A stretch of 64,000 nt of DNA, from contig CM045729.1 in assembly GCA_024760905.1 (NCBI GenBank), positions 76,304,050 through 76,368,049 of the forward strand. The letters are read 5' to 3'. The stretch is from Plotosus lineatus. Taxonomy: Eukaryota; Chordata; Actinopteri; Siluriformes; Plotosidae. Position 1 is the first letter of the stretch. Each line of letters starts with the position of its first letter. This document shows positions 37,207-48,699 of the stretch, one piece after another. A model generated the notes under the pieces. The model made no database searches. It saw nothing but the letters and a program-made list of their open reading frames with translations, and had not been told where the DNA came from. The translations under genes were made by a program, and so were the position numbers.

Positions 37207-39480
37207 TTATTCCTCTTCTATCAGAATGGCTGTGCTCCCAGTAGTAAACCCAGGCACACTCTTGATCTGTGTTAATAGATCAGGAGGTACCAAACCAAGG
37301 GCGCCAAGAACAATGGGGAGTCGGAGGACTTTGTACTTTGGAGACATTTCAAGCGAGACATTTCAAAGGCGAGGTCTGCATATTTTGCATGCTTCTCCTG
37401 AATCTTGTCAATCACATTGCTGTCAAAAGGGACAGAAAATTCCATAATAATAATTCCATTGGATTTATCAAAAAGGACAAGATCAGGTTTGATGGCTTCA
37501 AATCTCAGGCTGTATATGGGCCGATTCCAAAGAAGCTTGAAATTATCATTTTCCATGACACCCTGGACATGATCAATGCCGTACCATGGATGGACCTCTG
37601 AGTCAAAACCACACACATGACGGAGATGATAATAAAAGCAATGTGCCATGCCATCATGTCTTTTCAGATAAAACGTTTGTGCCAAAACAGGACAACCACT
37701 GACAAGGTGTTGGACAGTTTCACTAAATTCACTACACAAATGACATTTGATATTTACATTTTCCCTTATAATATTACATTGATGATTGTGTGTTGGAAGT
37801 GACTGGTCCTGAGCAGCAAAAAGAAAGCCCTCAGTTTCACTTTTCAGACCAGCCGACTTCATCCAGGCAAAGGAGTCCGAAAGATTACTGTTCTGCCCAA
37901 CACACTGTACATACACACGATATAGTGGTTTTCCAGAAAGTTTTTCCTTGAAATGACGACTCTGAGCAGATTTTATGAAAGACTTCACCTGGTTGACACA
38001 CATAGATGTACCGTCCAGCAGTACTTCGCCATCAACAAAATCAACATTGACATTGAGATTCTGTCCAGCAGCCTTGGTGCGTTTAAGATAACTATGGAAG
38101 TCCTTGCTTTCATCGTAAGTCTTGATATGCTTCACAGGAGGATCATCAGATAAATAAATATGTACAAAAGTACACAATAAAATACGATCATGAAGTGCCT
38201 CCACATTAATCAAACCTCGCCCCCTGGAATTGATTGATAAATAGAAATGATTGATCGAGGAACGAGATTGGTGAGCTCGGTTGTCAGACATGATCCTCCT
38301 TGTAAGGCGATCAAGACCCATGATGTTGTCCTTTGTCCAATCAAAAACACCAAAAGAGTAAGAAAGGACAGGCACTGTGTAAGTATTTGTGGCTTTGACC
38401 TTATTTCTAGCATTTAGCTCCAAACTCCAGATCTTTTTTAGACAAAATTTGTACTCAGCCCGAAGTTTGTCTTTTATGTGGGCATTCTGGAGCCTGTCTC
38501 GAACTGGCATCCCCAAATAGGTGTACGATTGGCCTTCCACGAGATGCTCAAACACTCCTCCTCCATGTAACTCAACTGATCCATCATTGATTGCCTTTCC
38601 ACATTTTAAATGAAGAATGTTACATTTATCAAGTCCGAAAGTCATACCAATACCTTGTGAAAAGGACTCGACAAGGAGAATTTGTTTCATCAAGTTGGAA
38701 TCTCCTTTGGCAATCAGCTCAATGTCATCCATGTAAAGGAGATGAGTAAGAGGTGTTGGGGATCTGTGCTGTGGAGGTCCTGGATGATAACCTTCCTCCT
38801 TATTGAGAAAAAAAAAAAAAACTCAAGGGATTAAGTGACAAACAAAAAAGCAGAGGACTAAAAGAATCCCCCTGGAATATTCCTCTCTTAATTGAAATAG
38901 GTTCTGAAGTCTTAACCTGACCTTGCGAGTACATCTCAAGCTGAGTTGACCAGAAACCCATTAAAGACTTGAGTAAATGGACTGATCGCTCAGGTAGGCC
39001 AACACATTGTAAAGACTTCAGAATCCATTCATGAGGGACAGAGTTGTATGCTTTTTTTTGTAGTCAATCCAGCACATTGAGAGGTTGTGATGGAAAGTTT
39101 TAGCCTCTTCAAGTATCATTTTCTGGACCAATAACTGATCCTTGCATCCCCAACATCCCTTTCTGGCTCCCTTTTGCTCCGGGTAAATAATTTAATTGGA
39201 GGAGCAATAGGATGACATGAGATTTGTCAAACACCCTGTAAAGATTTTGTACATATTATTCAGACAGGTAATAGGGCGGTGATTTTTAGGCTCTGTCAAA
39301 TCTCCTTTCTTTGGGAGGAGTATTGTGCGACCTTTATAGAACCAAGGAGGGACATCTCCTGTGTCCATCAAAGAATTAAAACAAGTGAGCAGATGTGGTT
39401 GGACACAGGGGAACAGTTTCCAAAACCGATTTTGAATGCCGTCAGGTCCTGGAGCTCTTAGATTTAGACATTTTTATTGT
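37207..39480 (-). pseudogene. REL-endonuclease LINE polyprotein, long intact C-terminal half
   Basis: RT motifs on the minus strand: APGPDGIQNRFWKLFP (near 39440), NHRPITCLNNMYKI (near 39265), CKDQLLVQKMI (near 39140), RGIFQGDSFSPLLFLF (near 38850) and catalytic YMDD at 38724-38735. From there one uninterrupted frame runs to 37272: YLGMPVRDR, a zinc knuckle CHLC-x8-H-x4-C (about 37690-37745), and KPDLVLFDK..IIIMEFSVP (about 37430-37496), matching the PD..D/E-x-K nuclease core. One base change near 37320 shifts the frame. The true end continues PIVLGALGLVP to GEEE-like residues and a TAA at 37207-37209. The N-terminal third has stops near 39200, 39050 and 38830. Confidence 0.83.
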
Positions 39481-39497
39481 TTTCGTCAGGCAGTCCA
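37207..39497 (-). mobile_element. LINE with restriction-like endonuclease (R2/R4 group), 5' truncated
   Basis: The protein has an RT followed by a C-terminal zinc knuckle and a restriction-enzyme-like nuclease, the layout of R2/R4/NeSL-type LINEs. In fish, Rex6 belongs to this group, but I cannot confirm that this is Rex6. The upstream side on the minus strand ends at about 39497 where a Tigger fragment begins. There is no sign of an AP-type endonuclease. Confidence 0.82.
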
Positions 39498-40159
39498 AAG
39501 TAATGAGAGACAGCAATGGTGATCATTGCAGTGTTATATTTCGTTATCCATTATGGACTCCAAGAAAGCGATTCCCGTTGACACCAAAAAGAAGAAGCGG
39601 GCTCCATTATCAATCAAAGTGAAGCATGAGATAATAAAAAACAATACAAAGTGGTATGCAGTTCAGCGAAATCGCAAAAAAAGTATGGCCAAAACCCCTC
39701 TACAATCGAGACGATATTGAAGCAGAAGGAGACCTTAAAAGCGGAGAAACAGTGACAGAGGCGATTATTTCGGAAGGATATTGAAGCAGAAGGAGGCATT
39801 AAAAGCGGAGATAGAGTGATGGAGCCGATTATTTCAGAAAAAGCAACCGCCATATTTAAGGACCTCATGAAGGAGGGTGGGGTAGGGGGCTCTTCAGACC
39901 AGCAACCCCTGGACTTCAAAGCATTGCATGGGTGGGTCGAGAGATTTCAAAAAAAGATAAATAATTTTGTTTTGTTTTTAACACATATTTCAAACAAAAT
40001 TGGTGTACTTTTATCATTTTTAAAGGGTTTATGGGGTAGTCTTGGGAGCCTTGGAACGAACCACATGTTTTACATGTAAAATGCACCTCCACTTACGAAA
40101 ACGCCAGGTTCCGAAAAAGGCACTGGAACGAATTGATTTCATAAGTAGAGGGCCGACTG
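39498..40159 (+). mobile_element. Tigger-like fragment P2, left terminus missing
   Basis: The right end complement is cagtcggccctctacttatg, followed by TA (40160-40161). It is homologous to P1 (15593-17909) from the region just before the transposase start onward. The left terminal ~300 bp are absent, so either a deletion removed the junction with the REL LINE or the LINE and this element were joined by rearrangement. Confidence 0.8.
39552..39960 (+). pseudogene. Tigger transposase N-terminus
   Basis: From the ATG at 39553-39555 it reads MDSKKAIPVDTKKKKRAPLS and leads into a broken helix-turn-helix part. Frames change near 39680-39720 and an 'aagcggag.. agaggcgattatttc' stretch is partly duplicated (39735-39840). 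A later frame gives MKEGGVGGSSDQQPLDFKAL then HGWVERFQKK (39866-39950), the second DNA-binding half. No catalytic domain follows. Confidence 0.78.
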
Positions 40160-40161
40160 TA

Positions 40162-40685
40162 TGTATATACCACTCTTGTTTTCATCCAGGAAGCACAATT
40201 CATCACCTGCATCATCCAAAGGATAAAATATACAAAAAGTAAGCTAGTGATGGTATTCCTTCAGGGAGTATTACCAAAATGGGAATTGGTTGGACTTGAA
40301 GTGGCTGATGCCTCCATAGGTATGGATTCCACTGAAGTCTTATCACTGGCTTTTCACAAACTTTCCGAAGACCTTTACAATCTATGGTCCACAAAATTGA
40401 TCATTTTAACTGATTTCCATCTAAAATGACAACTCTGTCATTTCCACAGACTTTATTACTTTTCAATCAATAATTTCAAAGTCTCCAGGTCACAGACTAT
40501 ATATAAAACATTAGTACCTCTCCCCATGCAAAAAAAAAGTTTTTTTTTTAGTTTTCAAAAATTTCATATTCCTAAAAACTTTGGGGTGCTCCAGAATCTT
40601 TTGATTTACAGGAAGTAGTCACAACTCGCTATGTAGTTAAAAAAAACAAAAAACAAAAACAAAAACAAACAAACAAACAAAAAAA

Positions 40686-40768
<83 letters not shown>

Positions 40769-41027
40769 TCTATGAGTTTCTTGTGTATTTCTTTTTTAGC
40801 AAAGGTGTTCATTAGGTGAGGTCCATTTAGTGCGAAGCATGCACAAAAAAATGGAAGGGACTCCACTGGTTAAACGCATCTATTGTTTGTCAATTCACAA
40901 ATCAGTCGATGTCTGTAGGGCCTGAATTGCCACCAGACTACGATGTGACATTGCAACAAGTAAATAACCGCTGTGTTACGGGATCTACGGGACAAAGCCG
41001 AAGACTTTAGTATCACCACTGTACATG
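40162..41027. other. unassigned; poly(A)/(TA)n inside
   Basis: 40162-40440 may be more of the REL LINE 5' part, but I cannot match it. An A run at 40679-40703 and (TA)n at 40703-40765 follow. Confidence 0.4.
40679..40765. repeat. poly(A) plus (TA)n
   Basis: 25-nt A run followed by about 31 TA units. Confidence 0.95.
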
Positions 41028-41285
41028 TCAGTGGTGAGCCGTCAGGGGCAGCAAAACCTTTTCTGCTGGCCTAAACACTAATTCTAGTATTTGTTCATTT
41101 AAACTGCATTAATTTATTCCCAACATCTTACTCTTTTTTTTCCACCAATCAGATCTCAACCTCTCGGTGCTGCCTTATCAATCTGCCTGGGGCCTTCAGA
41201 ATCAGCAGTGCTGGCCGATGTCTCTTGAACTATTTTAGTGATGGGGCTGTTTCTTTAACCAAGATTTCAGATTTGCCTCACATGG
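41028..41285 (+). repeat. dispersed repeat, copy 1 of 2 (partner 63160-63530)
   Basis: Shares with 63160-63530, in order: ccttttctgctggcctaaac, ttctagtatttgt, aatcagcagtgctggcc/aatcagtagtgctggcc, and atttcagatttgcctcaca. Same orientation. Unnamed. Confidence 0.7.
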
Positions 41286-41344
41286 CTCTGTATGTTGTAG
41301 GACTATCTTGTTGACATGTCTCTACAACAATGTGGTGTCATTGG

Positions 41345-41485
41345 GGGCCGTATCTCTGGACTGGCTAACTGAAGTGGCAGTCCCCTTTTTAAAAAGGGGG
41401 ACCGGAGGGTGCGTTCCAATTATCATGGAATCACACTCCTCAGCCTACCTGGGAAAGTCTGCATAGTCTGCAAAGTGTTTCGCTG
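41345..41485 (+). pseudogene. LINE RT scrap (Rex3-like)
   Basis: The plus strand reads SPLFKKGDRRVRSNYHGITL then LSLPGKVCIVCKVF, the RT '[22 protein letters not shown]' region seen (broken) in the Rex3 copy near 54840-54950. About 45 codons survive, and the flanks belong to other repeats. Confidence 0.65.
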
Positions 41486-41519
41486 CATGGGGAGGCCTCC
41501 TCGGCAGACCAAGAGGCTC

Positions 41520-42828
41520 AAAATGGAACGTCGAGGAAGATTTCCCTAAAATAATTGACGAGAATGGTTATCTTCTGGAGCAAGTGTTCAATATAGATGA
41601 GACTGGCCTCTTTTGGAAGAGGATGCTTTCCTGAACATTCTGATACAAAGATGAACTGAAAAGGCCAGGGTCTGACTTTAATCATGTGTGGGAATGCTGC
41701 TGGCTTCATGATAAAGCCAGCCTTAATCTACAGGTTCGGCCGTCCTCATGCTTTGAGAAAGAAGAATAAAGCCTTGCTGCCTGTCTACTGGATGAGCAAC
41801 AGGAAAGCCTGGATCACGAAAGCCCTCACAAATAACTGGTTCTTAAACTGTTTCATCCCGAATGCGAAGTTGTACCTCTCTGAAAGAAGGCTGCCCTTCA
41901 AGGTCCTCATAATGGACTGTGCAGCAGGACATACAACTGACCTCCATTATGAAGGAGTTCAAGTGGAGTTCCTGCCCCCCAACACCACTTCCCTTATTCA
42001 ACCTATTGATCAAGGGGTTATTCGGGCCTTAAGGCCCTCTACACCAGATCCACAATGCAGGGCCTCATCTCATCAATCGACGAGGACAAGCAGCACTTCA
42101 GTATCAAAGAGTATTTGTGCTCATACAATATTGCCACATGCCTGACAAACATCCAGAATGCCATTAATGATATGAAGGAAGAGACCATAATTTCAAGCTG
42201 GAAAAAATTGTGGCCCAAAAAAAATTATCCATGATTATGAGGAATTTATGCCTGAGGAGGTTCATCACTCAGCTGTAGATAAGGCCATGAAGCTGGCTCG
42301 GTTGGTAGCCACTGAAGGCTTCTCAGACATGACGACTGAGGACATCAACACACTGCTCGAGTGCCACTCAACCCCCTAAATCAGGGGTGCTCAATCCTGC
42401 TCCTGGAGATCTACCTTCCACATGACTTTATCTCCAACCCTAATGTGGCCCATGTGACATGCAAGATCAGTTAGGTCTTGATTAGATGATTGGATGGTTA
42501 GGTGGTCATGATTAGGGTTGGAGTGAATGTCTTCTGGAAAGTAGATCTCCAGGAGCAGGATTGAGCACCCCTGCCCTAAATGATAAGGACCTCGTCGAAA
42601 TGAAGAAATCGGGGAGTGAGGAAGAAGAGGTAGAGGAGGCAGAGGACAACAATGACGACAATGAGGATGAAGAACTTTGGTCTTACTTTGAGAAATCTGC
42701 AAGAGATCTTCAATATGGCACGCAGTTTGCAACAAATGGTCCAGGAGATTAATGACAACATGGTCAGAGCAATCAAATTTGGCAATCATCTTCACGGTGC
42801 CATGTCCTTGTACAAAAGCATATTTGTA

Positions 42829-42833
<5 letters not shown>
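41520..42833 (+). pseudogene. Tigger/jerky-type DDE transposase, interrupted by a hAT MITE
   Basis: The catalytic domain begins around VFNIDETGLFWKRM (about 41587-41630; Asp of IDETG). It continues MCGNAAGFMIKPALIY (41684 on), VYWMSNRKAWIT, VLIMDCAAGHT (second Asp, about 41912) and LPPNTTSLIQPIDQGVIRAL (third catalytic residue in QPxDQG, about 42010). After a frame change near 42025 it continues IDEDKQHFSIKEYLCSYNIA and, after another near 42225, HDYEEFMPEEVHHSAVDKAM to LLECHSTP. The hAT MITE at 42382-42573 cuts it. The C-terminus follows: an acidic stretch (EEEEVEEAEDNNDDNEDEE, 42618-42674), then IKFGNHLHGAMSLYKSIF. Several frameshifts make it inactive. Confidence 0.88.
42382..42573. mobile_element. 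hAT-type MITE H2, 192 bp, inside the transposase gene
   Basis: Ends are inverted repeats of about 38 bp with one mismatch, starting caggggtgctcaatcctgct on both strands. The 8-bp direct repeat ccctaaat flanks it (42374-42381, 42574-42581), the hAT signature. Removing it rejoins the transposase sequence. No coding capacity. Confidence 0.95.

Positions 42834-42861
<28 letters not shown>
42830..42861. repeat. poly(A) tract
   Basis: An A run that expands a Lys-coding stretch of the Tigger transposase (QKKKK). Confidence 0.9.
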
Positions 42862-42862
<1 letters not shown>

Positions 42863-43043
42863 AGCAGTCGCAATTGATCATCACCATGTTCCTTGTGCGG
42901 GAAAACCTCCCACAGAAGCTCCTCCTGCTGCCTCTACACCTCCTCTTGCTCCTGAAGAGCTATTGTCAGAGGTGAGTACAGTATTTAAAGTATTTATATA
43001 TAAACTCAATTTAAATATGAATACATTACAGTATTTACATATA

Positions 43044-44552
43044 CAGTAGGTCCTTGACTATTCGCAGTTTTGCACTCGCGATTTGAGTATTCACGGACTG
43101 CCGAACAGCTCACACTTGATTCAAATTCAGCCAATGGCTGTTCTCCTTCCTGCTTATTGGTTGAGGTGATGTAACGGCCCTTTTTCCTCATTCGCGCACA
43201 AGTTGGCAATGAGCCTTTTTTAGTGTGTTTTACTTACCAGTTAAGTTCTATGATGTGACTCAAACGCCTGCTGAAGCACCAGAAAAAGGTAATGAGGTTG
43301 GATGTCTCTTCTGAAGAAATAAGACTTTCTCCGGAAGAAACGACAGTTTCCTCTGAAGTCACGTCATTGCGGAAGAGGAATACTCCTCCGAACTGTTGTA
43401 AATCACTCCACTATTAAAGTCTTTTTACATTATTATTCCAGTACATTACCTAAGGTAATGTTTAAAATGTTTGTGTGTTATATTTTATTTACTGTGGTGT
43501 AGCATGTTTCTCATTGTGTTTTGTTTATCCAATTTATTACATTTCTTGTTCTTTTATGTCCTTTTTGTTATGATCTGTGTTTTGGGGGACTTTTGTTTTG
43601 ACGCTGTGCCTCTCACTAACTGTTTACTTCCTGATGGGCATAGCTGAGCTGCTCAGAGCACACACCTGGATTCACCATTTACTCCCAAGAAACAAAAGCA
43701 CGCTCACCTCTGCACCGTGTACTCCGGTTCTGGCTGGGTGGGCATGGCTGAGCTGCTCGGACTTCATCAGTTCATTTTCTGTACCCGCTTAATCCTAGTT
43801 TGGGTCGTGGGGAGGCTGGTGCCCATCCCAGCCAACTTCGGGCGAGGGCAGAGTACACCTTGGACAGCTCGCCAGGCCATTGCAGGGCGGAAACACGCTG
43901 ACGGCGTTGCAGCCTACTCTTGTCAAAAATCATCAATGGTTCTTTAACATGCCTCACACCATAGACAGTGAGAGACATGGCCGGCCTTTGATAACCCAGT
44001 TAGCTGCACTGGGGGGCGTCAACCTTGTGGAGAGTGGGACTCGAACCCCCAACCTTTGGATCAGCGATCCAGCGCCCTATACCACTAGATCACCACTGCC
44101 ACTGCCCCTCTCCTCGGACTTAATGCAGTTAATACCTGAATTCAGCAATGTCATGCCTAATGCAATGCAGTACGTCCCTCTAGTGGGCATTTTTGAAAAC
44201 TACAGTGCTGTATGTTTAGAAAGAGAATGCACTGAAAGGTGTTTTATGCATATGCTGTATAATGTTTATATTTTATCATCAATAAATACAACAGTAGAAA
44301 TTGAAATGTTTCTCTTAATCATTACTACATTTTACTACATTAATACTGTATTAATGAGTAAGACTGTCTATAGAATGTGTTTAAGAAGCATATTTTAGAG
44401 CATGTAATAGATACATAGTATTTTACTTACAGCTGCTCATTCGCACATGTGACGTCATACATGGGGTTTTACTTCCGGGTACAGAGCTCGCGAATTATCT
44501 CGATTCGCGGGAGTCCCGGAACCGAACCCCCGCGAATGTCAAGGGCCTACTG
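43044..44552. mobile_element. Tigger/pogo-like non-autonomous element P4
   Basis: Duplicated TA at 43042-43043 and 44553-44554. Left end cagtaggtccttgactattc, right end complement cagtaggcccttgacattcg. It is about 1.16 kb after subtracting the SINE at 43765-44112. There is no catalytic transposase sequence inside. A weak open stretch near 43290-43400 (SEEIRLSPEETTVSSEVTS) could be a transposase tail remnant. Confidence 0.83.
43765..44112 (-). mobile_element. tRNA-headed SINE S5 with type-2 tail
   Basis: Flanked by ctcggactt (43756-43764 and 44113-44121). On the minus strand: tRNA-like head, a B box in the complement of gactcgaaccccc, the common body (plus-strand gataacccagttagctgc), and the type-2 tail (gggcgagggcagagtacacc; gtacccgcttaatcctagtt). 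It is inserted into P4. Confidence 0.9.
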
Positions 44553-44566
44553 TACATATAACTATG

Positions 44567-47434
44567 TCTTCTTCTTTTCCTTTCGACTGTTCCCTTCAGG
44601 GGTTGCCACAGCAAATCATCTGCCTCCATCTCACCCTATCCTCTGCATCTTCTACTCTTACTCCAAAGACCTTCAGGTCCGCCTTAACCACATCCATAAA
44701 TCTTCTCTTTGGTCTTCCTCTGGGCCTTCTAACTGGTAGTTCCAACCTCAGCATCCTACTACCAATATACTCACTATCCCTCTCTGTACATGTCCAAACC
44801 ATCTCAATATAGCCTCTCTGACTTTGTCTCCAAAACATCTAGCATGTGCTGTCCCTCTGATGTACTCATTCCTGATCCGATCCATCCTCGTTACTCCCAA
44901 AGAGAACCTCAACATTTTTATCTCTGCTACCTCCAGCTCTGACTCCTGTCTTTCCCCAGGGGCACTGTCTCTAAACCATACAACATCGCTGGCCTCATCA
45001 CCGTCTTGTACACTTTTCCCTTCATTCTTGCCGATACTCTCGAATCACACATCACATCGGACACTTTTCTCTATCCATTCCAACCTGCCTGCACGCGCTT
45101 CTTCACCTCTTTTCCACACTCTCCATTGCTCTGGATTGTTGAGCCTAAGTACTTAAAATCCTCCACCTTCTTTATCTCTGCCCCCTGTAACCTCACCGTT
45201 CCTCTTGGGTCCTTGTCATTCATACATATGTATTCTGTCTTACTGAGGCTAACCTTCATTCCTCTCCTTGCCAGGGCATACCTCCACCTCTCTAGATTTT
45301 CCTGCACTTGTTCTCTGCTCTCACGACAGATCACAATGTCATCTGAAAACATCATAGTCCATGGAGATTCTTGTCAAACCTCATCTGCCAGCCTGTCCAT
45401 CACCATAGTAAACAAGAAGCGGCTGAGAGCTGACCCTTGATGCAGTCCCACCTCCACCTTGAACTCTTCTGTCACACCGACAGCACACCTCACAACTGTC
45501 TTACATCTCTCATACATGTCCTGCACCACTCTAACATACTCCTCTGCCACTCCAGACTTCCTCATACAATACCACAGTTCTTCTCTCGGCACCCTGTCAT
45601 ATGCTTTCTCCAGCTCCACAAAGGCACAATGCAGCTCCTTATGACCTTCTCTGTCCTTCTCTATTACCATCCTCAAAGAAAACACTGCATCTGTGGTGCT
45701 CTTTCTTGGCATGAAACCAAACTGTTGTTCACAAATGCTGACCTCTGCCCTTAATCTAGCTTCCACTATTCTTTCCCATAACTTCATTGTATGGCTCATC
45801 AACTTTATCCCTCTGTAGTTGCCACAACACTGTACATATCCCTTGTTCTTAAAAATGGGCACAAGCACACTTCTCCTCCATTCCCCCGGCATCTGCTCAC
45901 TTTCTAAGACCTTGTGGCATATTCTTGTCAGAACATCTACTGCCAGTAGACATCAACCGGTATGTCATCATGACCAACTGCCTTTCCACTCTTCATCCTC
46001 TTCAATGCCCTCCTCACTTCACACTTACTAATCCTTGCTACTTCACAGCTGTGTCTCCCTGTACTCCTGTTTACTCTCTTCGATCCTCTCTGTGTCCCAC
46101 TTCTTCTTAGCTAACCTCTTCTTTTGTACACACTCCTGCACTTCCGCACTTCCTCATTCCACCACCAAGTCTCCTTATCTACTTTCCTTCCAGAGGACAC
46201 ACCAAGAACTCTCCTACTGGTCTCCCTGATCACATTGACTGTGGTTGTCCAGTCATCTGGAAGCACTTCCTGGCCACCCAAAGCCTGTTTCAACTCCTCC
46301 TTGAAGACAACCCGACCCTCTTCCTTTTTCAACTTCCACCACTTTGTTTTCTGCTCTGCCTTTGCCTTCTTCCCCTTCCTCACCATTAGCATCATCCTGC
46401 ACACCACCATCCTATGCTGTTTGGCAACACTCTCACCCACTACTACTCTGCAGTCACTGACTTCCTTCAAATTACATCGCCTACACAAGATGTAGTCTAC
46501 CTGTGTGCTCTTACCTCCGCTTTCATACGTTACCCTATGCTCCTGTCTCTTCTTGAAGAAAGAATTCACCACAGTCATTTCCATCCTTTTTGCAAAATCG
46601 ATCAACATCTGTCCTGCTGTGTTCCTGTCCTGGATACCAAACCTGCCCATCACTTCCTCGTCCCCTCTGTTGCCTGCACCAACATGTCCATTGAAGTCTG
46701 CCCCAATGACCACTCTTTTACCTCTGGGGGTACTCTGCATCACTTCATCTAAGTCACTCCAGAATCTCTCCTTCTCTTTTAGCTCACATCCTGCCTGTGG
46801 GGCATAAGCACTAACAACATTGACCATCACGCCTTCCAATTTCTACCTTGAGACTCATCACTCTGTCTGACACACTTTTCACTTCTAGAACATTCCTGAA
46901 AAATCCTTCAAGATGACCCCTACTCCATTTCTCTACCCATCCCCACCATGAAAAAAAAAAACTTAAACCCTGCTCCTAAGCTTCTAGCCTTGCTACCTTT
47001 CCACCTGATCTCCTGAACACACAGTATGTCTACCTTCCTCCTCTGCATCATCTCAGCCAGCTCTCTAGCTTTATCATTCATAGTTCCAACATTCAAAGTC
47101 CCTACTCTCAGTCCTAGACTCACGCATTTCCTCTTCTCTCTCTGCCTACGGACACGCTTCCTGCCTCTCCTTCTTCAACGTCTTCGACCAACAGTAGTCC
47201 AATTTTCACCAGTACCCTGTTGGTTAACAGCACTGATGGCGGTCGTTGTTAACCCAGGTCTCGACCGATCCGGTATGATTTTTTTTTTGTTTTGATCATT
47301 TGCATGAGAAATGTGGCAGAACTTTTACGCTGGATGCCCTTCCTATCGCAACCCTCTGCATTTATCCGGGCTTGGGACCGGCATAAGGGGGAGAGACAAT
47401 GGTTAGTGCCCCCCACCCATGGCTTCATTACTGC
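44567..47434 (-). mobile_element. RTE-clade LINE copy E
   Basis: Flanking repeat acatataactatg (44554-44566) against acatataactgtg (47435-47447), one mismatch in 13. Both LINE ends are present: the 5' region (ggcactaaccattgtctctc on the minus strand, and agggttgcgataggaagggc) and the 3' end cgaaaggaaaagaagaa. Length 2868 bp, about 240 bp shorter than copy D, with a deletion between the linker and RT near 45950-46050. Confidence 0.93.
44596..47123 (-). pseudogene. RTE LINE endonuclease-RT, copy E, catalytic motif changed
   Basis: 46920-47123 holds GLRVGTLNVGTMN and CVQEIRWKG (Glu-Ile in place of Glu-Thr). 46111-46839 is a 242-residue endonuclease-linker frame with VVSAYAPQAG, VIGADFNGHVGAG and VDYILCRRC. 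The RT begins in 45374-45892 ([43 protein letters not shown]) and continues in 45071-45355, where the catalytic motif reads FSDD (45338-45349). The C-terminus with the EYIGSRMLRLELP block is 44596-44838. About 80 codons between linker and RT are deleted. Confidence 0.9.
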
Positions 47435-47591
47435 ACATATAACTGTGTAATGTTTAATATACACTTCTTGATATTGTATAGACGCGAAAACATATACATA
47501 TGATAGAAATGAGAGGGGTTATTCTACTTCACGGTTTCTCGATTATCGCGGTCAGGTCTAGTCTACATTATCCGCAAAATTCGAGGGGACT

Positions 47592-47729
<138 letters not shown>

Positions 47730-48550
47730 ACTTACACACACATCCACCTACATCTATCTGGCTGAGAGGTCTACTTACTTCATTTGCAGCTGTCTTTATT
47801 GCATTTTTGTCTAAAATTTGGTCTCTTATGTGATAGCAAAAATCCAAAATGCTTTAATGCTGACTCACTAATGCAGAGTCATAAAGTAAAAGTCTAAGGC
47901 CAAGTTTACACAACAATTAGTGTACCTCTGACTCTTGCACAACATTACATTTTATATTCAAATCATACAAAAAAAGGGTTTCATGATCCATTTTGTAACT
48001 TTTCTTAGAAAACATCTTGGAAAATGGAAAAGCTGTTTGGCTATATTTATAATACATTTGTGGCATTTCGCAGAAGTTCTTATCCACCTTGTAACATTTT
48101 TTACATGACCCATTACCTTTCTACAACTAACCAGTTGATTGAAGCACTGACCTTCTCATCAGAGCCCTCGACCATGACTACTGAGCCACTGCTGCATTGT
48201 TGCTTGCATTAATGTGCTAATTGTAAGCAGTTATATTCAAAGGGAGTCTTTTTCTGCTTGCTGTGAACTGGTCACAGTGCTGTCTTTCCCAGTCAATAGC
48301 ATCAAGGGATGGATAACGTCCAATTCCTGAAAATAAAAATAAAAAATAAATAAAATTATATATATACATTCATTCATTTTCGAAGCTGCTTAATCCTAAG
48401 TAGGGTGGCTGGGATGCTGGCACCCATCTCACTTGGCTCTGGGCAAGGGCAGGGTACACCCTGAACAGCTCACCTAACCATCGCAAGGTCAACACTCACA
48501 CATAGTGAAAATAAAAACAAATTCAAGCTTTTTAATGTCTCAAAAATGTA
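47730..48550. other. no gene; SINE-tail scrap at 48370-48500
   Basis: 48370-48500 resembles a type-2-like tail in minus orientation (gctgcttaatcctaagtag, gggcagggtacaccctgaac). The rest is unrecognised. Confidence 0.5.
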
Positions 48551-48699
48551 CAATGATCTCTCGCAACTTCGAGCTTCAGTTTCTGCAGCTTCAGTGCATC
48601 GTGGGTTTTTCAAAAATATTCATTGAATAATACAAAAAATAATAAGGAAAAAAAAATAGGGGGAAAGGTAAGGAAAATGCCACCAAACAAGGCCAAAAA

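Noticed and set aside
42561..42752. Acidic small ORF (EEEEVEEAEDNNDDNEDEE)
   Set aside because: It is the C-terminal acidic part of the Tigger transposase, made to look separate by the hAT MITE insertion.
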